From: Cellvibrionaceae bacterium
GTDB taxonomy: Bacteria > Pseudomonadota > Gammaproteobacteria > Pseudomonadales > Cellvibrionaceae
Reading direction: 5' to 3'
Assembly: GCA_002707785.1 (NCBI GenBank)
Contig: PANW01000041.1
Coordinates: 5,427-65,791, forward strand
DNA: 60,365 nt
Part shown: positions 55,052 through 60,365 of the stretch, one piece after another
Position numbering within the stretch: the first letter of the stretch is position 1
Layout: the number at the start of each line of letters is the position of its first letter
The notes under the pieces: model-generated
What the model saw: only the letters and a program-made list of their open reading frames with translations
The model's database searches: none
Told to the model about the DNA's origin: nothing
Made by a program: the position numbers and the translations under genes

Positions 55052-55653
55052 GCAGATTTAAAGAGTGGTTCAGCTAGAGCGTATAGGTGATCACACTCGG
55101 CATCGATATTGACCGGCTCAGGGTTGGCTAGTTTACGAGTAATGTAGCGACCAAATGCGCCTGCCATCAGGTCTACCAGCTCTTCGGCATTGGCGTCTCG
55201 TCTAATACAACCTTCCTGCTGGCCCAGCTTTAAGATATTGATAAAAATACGCAGGGTCTCGTGTTGAGTAAATTCTTGATCGACGACCCACTGACGTGCG
55301 GGAATGGTGAGATACACAATTTCAGCGAGTCGGCGATGGCGAAGGTAATAACCTACAAAGGAGCCGATAAGTACTCGCAGTTTTTCGAGTGCGTTTCCTT
55401 CACAGTCAGCAAGGGTTTGATTAAGCGTTTGATTCATGCGATCGAGGTCTGGCCTGATACAGGCGAAAATCAACTCGTCCTTATTGCCAAAGTACTTGTA
55501 AATCGTTTGCGGCCCGACCTGAGCCTGTTTGGCAATCTCCCGAATGCCGACTTTATGAAAGAGACCTTGAGAAAATAAATCGATAACCGTTGAGCGCAAC
55601 TTTTCCAGCGTGTCTGGGCTGATGTTGCGACGGTCGAGGGTACTGGTTGTCAT
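55024..55653 (-). CDS. TetR-family transcriptional regulator
   Basis: 209-aa regulator: DNA-binding helices in VIDLFSQGLFHKVGIREIAKQAQVGPQTIYKYFGNKDELIFACI pattern (residues about 18-60) followed by an all-helical ligand domain. AAGGA lies 11 bases before the ATG at 55653. It is downstream of RND system 3 on the same strand and convergent with the thioesterase, sharing 28 bases of coding sequence at the ends. Likely targets are itself and the efflux genes or the thioesterase. Confidence 0.92.
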   Translation of the reverse strand: MTTSTLDRRNISPDTLEKLRSTVIDLFSQGLFHKVGIREIAKQAQVGPQTIYKYFGNKDELIFACIRPDLDRMNQTLNQTLADCEGNALEKLRVLIGSFVGYYLRHRRLAEIVYLTIPARQWVVDQEFTQHETLRIFINILKLGQQEGCIRRDANAEELVDLMAGAFGRYITRKLANPEPVNIDAECDHLYALAEPLFKSAHPPTTTAP

Positions 55654-55703
55654 TGTTGATCTTGTCCTTAGGATCGTGGAGAGCCCATGTAGACTCTCTC
55701 TCA

Positions 55704-55734
55704 TAGCTAGAAAGCTAATCACTGGCTCACCAGT
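55704..55734. promoter_or_regulatory. Two palindromes upstream of the tetR gene, possible operators
   Basis: TAGCT-AGAA-AGCTA (55704-55717) and ACTGG-CTCA-CCAGT (55721-55734) are adjacent perfect palindromes with 4-base centres, 50-80 bases before the TetR start. Autoregulatory binding is inference. The remaining part of 55735-55968 shows no gene. Confidence 0.4.
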
Positions 55735-55968
55735 ATTATTGTTATTGTGTGTTTGGCGCAAAATCGGACGGATACTCTAGCCTCATCATAAAGGCTGTCC
55801 CATCGGATTTCTTGATGCGCTTCACAGCTTTTACATCCATGTCGATTTGTCTGCACATTATAGGGTATTCACCAGTAGATACACACTGTTTCTCTATCCC
55901 AGATTGAATGTATGTGAGTGTTTTTGGGGAGCGTCTTTGTCGACGATAGAGGCCGCGACGAATGGTGG

Positions 55969-57090
55969 TTAGCTACGATCAACGATACGTACTTTTTGGC
56001 CTTGGGTTAAACGTTCCGCGCCGCGAACCGCCACGCGATTTCCGGCCTTTAATTGTCCGCGCTCGACACTGACATTGATCCACTGCCCCTGTGCCTGGCC
56101 GACGCGTACTTTAACCCGTTGGGCGGAGTTTTCTAGATCGACGGTCACCACATAGGTGCCATCGCTGCGAATGAGGATGGCGTCGCGTGGAACCGCGACT
56201 TGGTCGGCGGGAGTTTTGAGTTTCATTTGCGTTCGCAGCAATTCACCCGGTACCCAAGGACGACTTTGATGCTGTGCCAAATCGATGCGCACCTCAATTG
56301 TCTGTGAGCGAGAATCGGCGTTGGGGATAATGCTGCGAATCCTAGCATCGGTTTTTTCTGTTTGAGCATGTTCTCGAAACACCGCTACCGTTTGGCCCAC
56401 AAGCAAAGATGGTAGATGCTTAACGGGAACAAACAATCGCAATTCCAGTGGGTCTAATTGCAGTAGCTGCATCAGTACATCGCCGCGACTGACATCTTCG
56501 CCTTCGCGATGCTCTCTCGCCACCACGACTCCGGTGAACGGCGACAACAGACGGGTGCGACTGAGACGTTCTTCAATGATGGCCAAACGAGTTTTGGCGA
56601 CGGCGATGTCTTGCTGTGCCAGATCGCGACGAGACTGCACTTCTTCCAATTGGTCTTGCGAGACATTCTTGCGCTGATGCAATTTTTCCATACGCTTAAG
56701 TTCGCGATTCAAGTAGGAGAGTTGCACCTGATCGCGGGCGATTAAGGCTTTTTGCTCTTCCTGTTGCAGCCTCAAAGGCTCGGCATCGAACACAACCACG
56801 TCGTCACCTTGCTCGACGCGTGTGCCGGCTTCGGCTACCCAGCTGAGCTGGGCATCAAGCCCTGCGGTGACAGACAGCAATGCACGGCTGTGCACGTTCC
56901 CAGTTAGCGACAAAATAGGCGTTACCGGTGACGCAATGACCTGCTCCACTGCGACACTGGGCAGTTCTTGCGCAGTGGACTCAGTGGTCGCTGTCAGCAG
57001 CAAACAGCACAAGACGGCCATCGACAAAAAGTGGCTCGCTGTCAGTTTGCTAGGGTTGTATTGGCGAAAGCGAAGGCTGTAAAAACTCAT
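55969..57090 (-). CDS. RND periplasmic adaptor (system 3)
   Basis: 373-aa membrane fusion protein with a signal peptide or N-terminal anchor (LSMAVLCCLLLTATTESTAQ). Lipoyl half LLSVTAGLDAQLSWVAEAGTRVEQGDDVVVFD (split by strands), coiled-coil hairpin about residues 100-175, LLSPFTGVVVAREHREGEDV, then beta-barrel and C-terminal domain. Here the pump gene comes first and the adaptor second, the reverse of systems 1 and 2; they overlap by 4 bases. Confidence 0.92.
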   Translation of the reverse strand: MSFYSLRFRQYNPSKLTASHFLSMAVLCCLLLTATTESTAQELPSVAVEQVIASPVTPILSLTGNVHSRALLSVTAGLDAQLSWVAEAGTRVEQGDDVVVFDAEPLRLQQEEQKALIARDQVQLSYLNRELKRMEKLHQRKNVSQDQLEEVQSRRDLAQQDIAVAKTRLAIIEERLSRTRLLSPFTGVVVAREHREGEDVSRGDVLMQLLQLDPLELRLFVPVKHLPSLLVGQTVAVFREHAQTEKTDARIRSIIPNADSRSQTIEVRIDLAQHQSRPWVPGELLRTQMKLKTPADQVAVPRDAILIRSDGTYVVTVDLENSAQRVKVRVGQAQGQWINVSVERGQLKAGNRVAVRGAERLTQGQKVRIVDRS

Positions 57091-60000
57091 GATAAATCCG
57101 TCGACGTTGAATCTGGAGTGGTGTTTGATGTTGTAGTTTGGTGAGTCGTATTGCTAACCACCGACGGGGTACTGCCGAGTTGCAATAAGCTCGGCAATAA
57201 CACCAGCGTAAACAGGGCGCTGATGCTCAGGCCACCGACGATAACAGCGGCAAGGCCGCGATAGATCTCCGCCCCGACACCGGGAACAATCATCAGCGGT
57301 AGCATGCCAAATAAACTGGTGAGGGTACTCATGTAAACCGGTCTCGCCCGCAGACGAACCGCTTGACGCACGGCATTGTCGCGACTCATGCCGTAGCTTT
57401 CCCCCTGCCGCGTTTGATCCACCAATAAGATCGCATTATTGACCACGAGGCCCAACAAGATGATAAAGCCAATCATGGTGAGTAGATCCAGTGACTGGTA
57501 GGTAACGAGATTCAATGCCCACAGCGACAAACTGCCACCGGCTGCCGCAAGAGGCATGACGAGTAACACAATGACACTGTCGATGGCGGAGCGAAATAAT
57601 GCGGCCATAATGAGAAATAAAATCAGCAGCGCGGTGACAAAATTTAACGACAGCTCGTTAATGGCACCCTGCAGTTGATCGGCGCTGCCGCTGAGTTGAA
57701 TGTTGGCGTTGCCAGGCAACAGCGCTTGAATTTCAGGCAGTACCTGCGAGCGAATTTTTTCCAGAGCGGTTTCCAATGGCATATCGGCCGGTGGACGTAC
57801 TTCCAACGTAACGGTTCGTTTGGTGTCGACGCGGCGCAGTTCACTGGGACCCACCGTGCGCTCCATGCGAGTCAACTCCCCGAGCGTTTGAATGCCCGCC
57901 AACGGGGTATAAATAGGTTGCTCGGCCAGTTGTTCGGGCGTGCTCCAGCGCTGTCCGCGGAGAATGACATCGACGCGATCGTTACCATCAAAATACTCAC
58001 TGATAAACAATCCGTTGGTCATGGCGCGAACGGCATTGGCGACCGTCTGTCGATCAATTCCCGCTTGCGTGATTCGTCGATCATTGGGGGTCAGTCGAAG
58101 TTCGGGTTCTTGTAAATCCAATCCCGGTCGCGGCCGGCTGGTGGCGTTGGACAGATACTTGGCGAGGGCCTCATTGCCAGCGCGGGCTGCCGTCATCAGT
58201 GATTCAATGTCTGAGCCTTGAATATCAATATCGATAGCGCGTCGGCCACTGGCGCCTGCGCTGTCGAGCATGGAGCCGCGAAACAGGTAGTAATGCGTAT
58301 CGGGCAAATTGTTAAAGATCTTTTCTCGGGCTGCCTGCATTAACTCTTCGGTGCGCAGAGGATCGGCCGAGTAGATGAAGCCGCCGGTATTGGCGCCAAA
58401 GGTGTAGAAGTTGTAGCTCTTAATCGGTGGCTCCGCTTCACCGTTCATAAAGGGAGTGACGCGCTCGACCACGCGACGGCCAATTTCTTCTTCCACAAAG
58501 GCCAAATTGCCACCCGCAGGCATGTCGAGAGAAAAGTAGAAACCATCGGTGGGTGCACGAGGTAAAAAATCGGCTTTAGGCAGCAATACCACAACCAACA
58601 GCACCGAGCCGCTCAGTAAGCCGCCAATCCAACTCAGGCGTTTCGCGGGCGTGTTGGTGAGTGACATAACGGTGCGGGTTAACCGATCCCAGTAGTCGGC
58701 AAAGCGATCGCTTTTGATTTCCTGACTCAGCCAATAGCGACTGGCCACGGGCAGAACCGCAATGGCGACGAGTAGCGATGCGATCACAGAGCTGGATAGA
58801 GCAATGGCCAAATCGGAAAACAGTTGAGCCTCGACGCCCTGCATAAACAGGATAGGCAAAAAGATGGCGACGCTGGTGACGGTGGAGGCGAAGAGTGCAG
58901 GCGTCACTTGAGTGGCACCCTTGAGCACCGCATCGAGCGTGTTGAGACCGGAAAGCCGCAGACGCACAATGTTCTCCTGCACGATAATAGCGGCATCGAG
59001 CACCATACCAACGGCAAAGGCAAGACCCGCTAGGGAGATGACATTTAAGCTACGATCGAGCGCGTTGAGCACCAAGAAGGACACCATCAACGACACCGGA
59101 ATGGTCATCGCGATCAATAGAGTGGTGCGTATGCCGCGCAAAAACAGCCACAATATCGATAGTGCGAGCAAAACACCGAGGCCCAGGTTGCTTTGTACTA
59201 AGGCAATGGCGTTGCGAATGTGTACGGAAGAATCGAAACTTAAGTCTAGCGCCAATTCCACATCGCCCAAAGGGCCTTGATTGAGGCGCTCGATGGTAGC
59301 GTTGACGCCATCTAATAAGGCCACCGTGTTGGTGCCACTGGCGCGGTTGAGAGTCATGTAATAGGCGGGATCGCCATTACGCAAGGTGAGATAGATGGGG
59401 CGATCGTTGCTCCAGCCGATGATCATGTCACTCAATGAGTTGATGTCATATTGGCCGGCAAAGCGCACCGTGTATTTACGTCGCCCGACGTCGGCAAAAC
59501 CGCCAGAGGTGTCCGTGGCGCGTCCCACCGCTCTGGCGACATCATCCAGCTGCAGCTGTAAATTGGCCAGTCGCTGGGGGTCGAACTCGATACGCAGCTC
59601 GCGCGGTCGGCGGCTGTTGAGATTGACTTTACTGACCCCGTCAATTTGTTTCAGTGCCGGTTCGACCACATCGTCAAACAGCTTTTGAAACTGGCCGAGA
59701 TCGGTGATGCCACTGCCGGGCAGAGCTTTGATTAACAGCGAGGCGGCGGTCGTGCCGTCGCGGCCAGCACCACTACTGACAATGGGTTCGTTGGCATCTA
59801 AGGGCAGTTGCGGCGCTTGGTTTAAATTGTTGATGACATCCAGCATCGCCTGCTGCATGTCGGTACCGATGGCGAAGGTGAGTGAAATTTCACCAAAGCC
59901 TGGCTGGATGTTGGTGGTGATGTTTTTTATGCCATTGGTGTTTTTCAGTACGCTTTCTTGTGGCTCGATAATCACCGATTCCATTTCTTCCGGTGCGGCG

Positions 60001-60158
60001 GCTCGCCAACTGTTGGTCACCGTGATTTGGGGGCGTTCGATATTGGGCAGCAGCTGCATGGGCAGTTTGATGATGCTCAATAGGCCAAAGGTCATGACCA
60101 GCGTCACTATGACGATCAGGGCTGCGGGGTTTTTCAGCGATATCTGGGTAACATTCAC
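57087..60158 (-). CDS. RND efflux pump, inner-membrane permease (system 3)
   Basis: 1023-aa RND transporter: SLKNPAALIVIVTLVMTFGLL, AAPEEMESVIIEPQES, about 12 membrane helices. In TM4 only one of the AcrB Asp pair remains (D388, A389 in GMVLDAAII) and the TM10 Lys is replaced by Asn (N907, N908 in LVVNNAILLV). The C-terminus ends in a Thr/Ser-rich tail. Promoter and 5' region run to the window edge (60159-60365), which holds no gene. Substrate unknown. Confidence 0.93.
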   Translation of the reverse strand: MNVTQISLKNPAALIVIVTLVMTFGLLSIIKLPMQLLPNIERPQITVTNSWRAAAPEEMESVIIEPQESVLKNTNGIKNITTNIQPGFGEISLTFAIGTDMQQAMLDVINNLNQAPQLPLDANEPIVSSGAGRDGTTAASLLIKALPGSGITDLGQFQKLFDDVVEPALKQIDGVSKVNLNSRRPRELRIEFDPQRLANLQLQLDDVARAVGRATDTSGGFADVGRRKYTVRFAGQYDINSLSDMIIGWSNDRPIYLTLRNGDPAYYMTLNRASGTNTVALLDGVNATIERLNQGPLGDVELALDLSFDSSVHIRNAIALVQSNLGLGVLLALSILWLFLRGIRTTLLIAMTIPVSLMVSFLVLNALDRSLNVISLAGLAFAVGMVLDAAIIVQENIVRLRLSGLNTLDAVLKGATQVTPALFASTVTSVAIFLPILFMQGVEAQLFSDLAIALSSSVIASLLVAIAVLPVASRYWLSQEIKSDRFADYWDRLTRTVMSLTNTPAKRLSWIGGLLSGSVLLVVVLLPKADFLPRAPTDGFYFSLDMPAGGNLAFVEEEIGRRVVERVTPFMNGEAEPPIKSYNFYTFGANTGGFIYSADPLRTEELMQAAREKIFNNLPDTHYYLFRGSMLDSAGASGRRAIDIDIQGSDIESLMTAARAGNEALAKYLSNATSRPRPGLDLQEPELRLTPNDRRITQAGIDRQTVANAVRAMTNGLFISEYFDGNDRVDVILRGQRWSTPEQLAEQPIYTPLAGIQTLGELTRMERTVGPSELRRVDTKRTVTLEVRPPADMPLETALEKIRSQVLPEIQALLPGNANIQLSGSADQLQGAINELSLNFVTALLILFLIMAALFRSAIDSVIVLLVMPLAAAGGSLSLWALNLVTYQSLDLLTMIGFIILLGLVVNNAILLVDQTRQGESYGMSRDNAVRQAVRLRARPVYMSTLTSLFGMLPLMIVPGVGAEIYRGLAAVIVGGLSISALFTLVLLPSLLQLGSTPSVVSNTTHQTTTSNTTPDSTSTDLS

Positions 60159-60365
60159 GGTAGGGTGCCGATGCTCGAAAGCTGTGTGGGTATTGTTGTA
60201 GGACGATTAATAGAGAAGGTTCCGCAAATACAAAAAACTCGTTAAAAAGGCATCAAAGTCTTAACTTATCGTGGCGTTCTCGCCTCAGTGTTTTTACAAT
60301 GCTTTTACAGTGATAGGCGCTGTGAGGCTCCCGCGAGGGACGCGCTAGCGCTATAATTCGCGTCT

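Noticed and set aside
60352-60357. TATAAT near the right edge on the plus strand
   Set aside because: No matching -35 and no gene visible before the window ends.

Overview
The window reads as chromosomal DNA of a gammaproteobacterium, most likely from the Pseudomonas/Cellvibrio side of the class. Two neighbourhoods support this: a glutamine synthetase / thiI / typA arrangement, and a Crc-type protein divergent from pyrE. Gene density is high and no insertion sequence, prophage, plasmid gene or CRISPR array is visible. The placement is an inference from protein resemblance and gene order.

Layout. 1-4.5 kb: start of a type II glutamine synthetase (cut by the window edge), a PP2C phosphatase and a Ser/Thr kinase, then thiI. 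4.7-10.7 kb: a GGDEF-EAL sensor, typA, and a phosphate-binding-like/OmpA fusion. 10.7-15.1 kb: two small enzymes, then the threonine catabolism operon (small ORF-tdh-kbl) divergent from an XRE-cupin regulator. 15.1-25.7 kb: a lytic transglycosylase with two solute-binding domains, an orphan ABC ATPase, serA, a fumarylacetoacetase-family enzyme, an AraC regulator divergent from an acyl-CoA synthetase, rpiA and ilvA. 26-27.2 kb: three small proteins.

27.3-36.2 kb is the most coherent functional block. It holds alanine racemase and D-amino-acid aminotransferase, followed by a tight operon of DUF1445, pxpA, pxpB, pxpC, DUF4392 and a LysR regulator, with a prolidase divergent from it. DUF1445 and DUF4392 are the two halves of the mammalian D-glutamate cyclase. 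PxpABC is the bacterial 5-oxoprolinase. Together the genes suggest a route L-Ala/D-Ala <-> D-Glu -> 5-oxoproline -> glutamate.

36.3-36.8 kb carries tRNA-Arg(CCG) inside an unusual structure: a near-perfect 61-nt direct repeat containing the first 12 nt of the tRNA, a chain of short hairpins mostly with three-base loops, and a second copy of the tRNA 3' end downstream.

37-60 kb contains three RND efflux systems (adaptor plus pump, none with an outer-membrane channel). Between them lie a cytochrome c5-like protein, a Crc-like protein and pyrE, a DUF4124 protein, a MAPEG protein, tex, a TRIC-type channel, a GST-like protein, a thioesterase and a TetR regulator. The three pumps differ from each other at the positions of the AcrB proton-relay residues.
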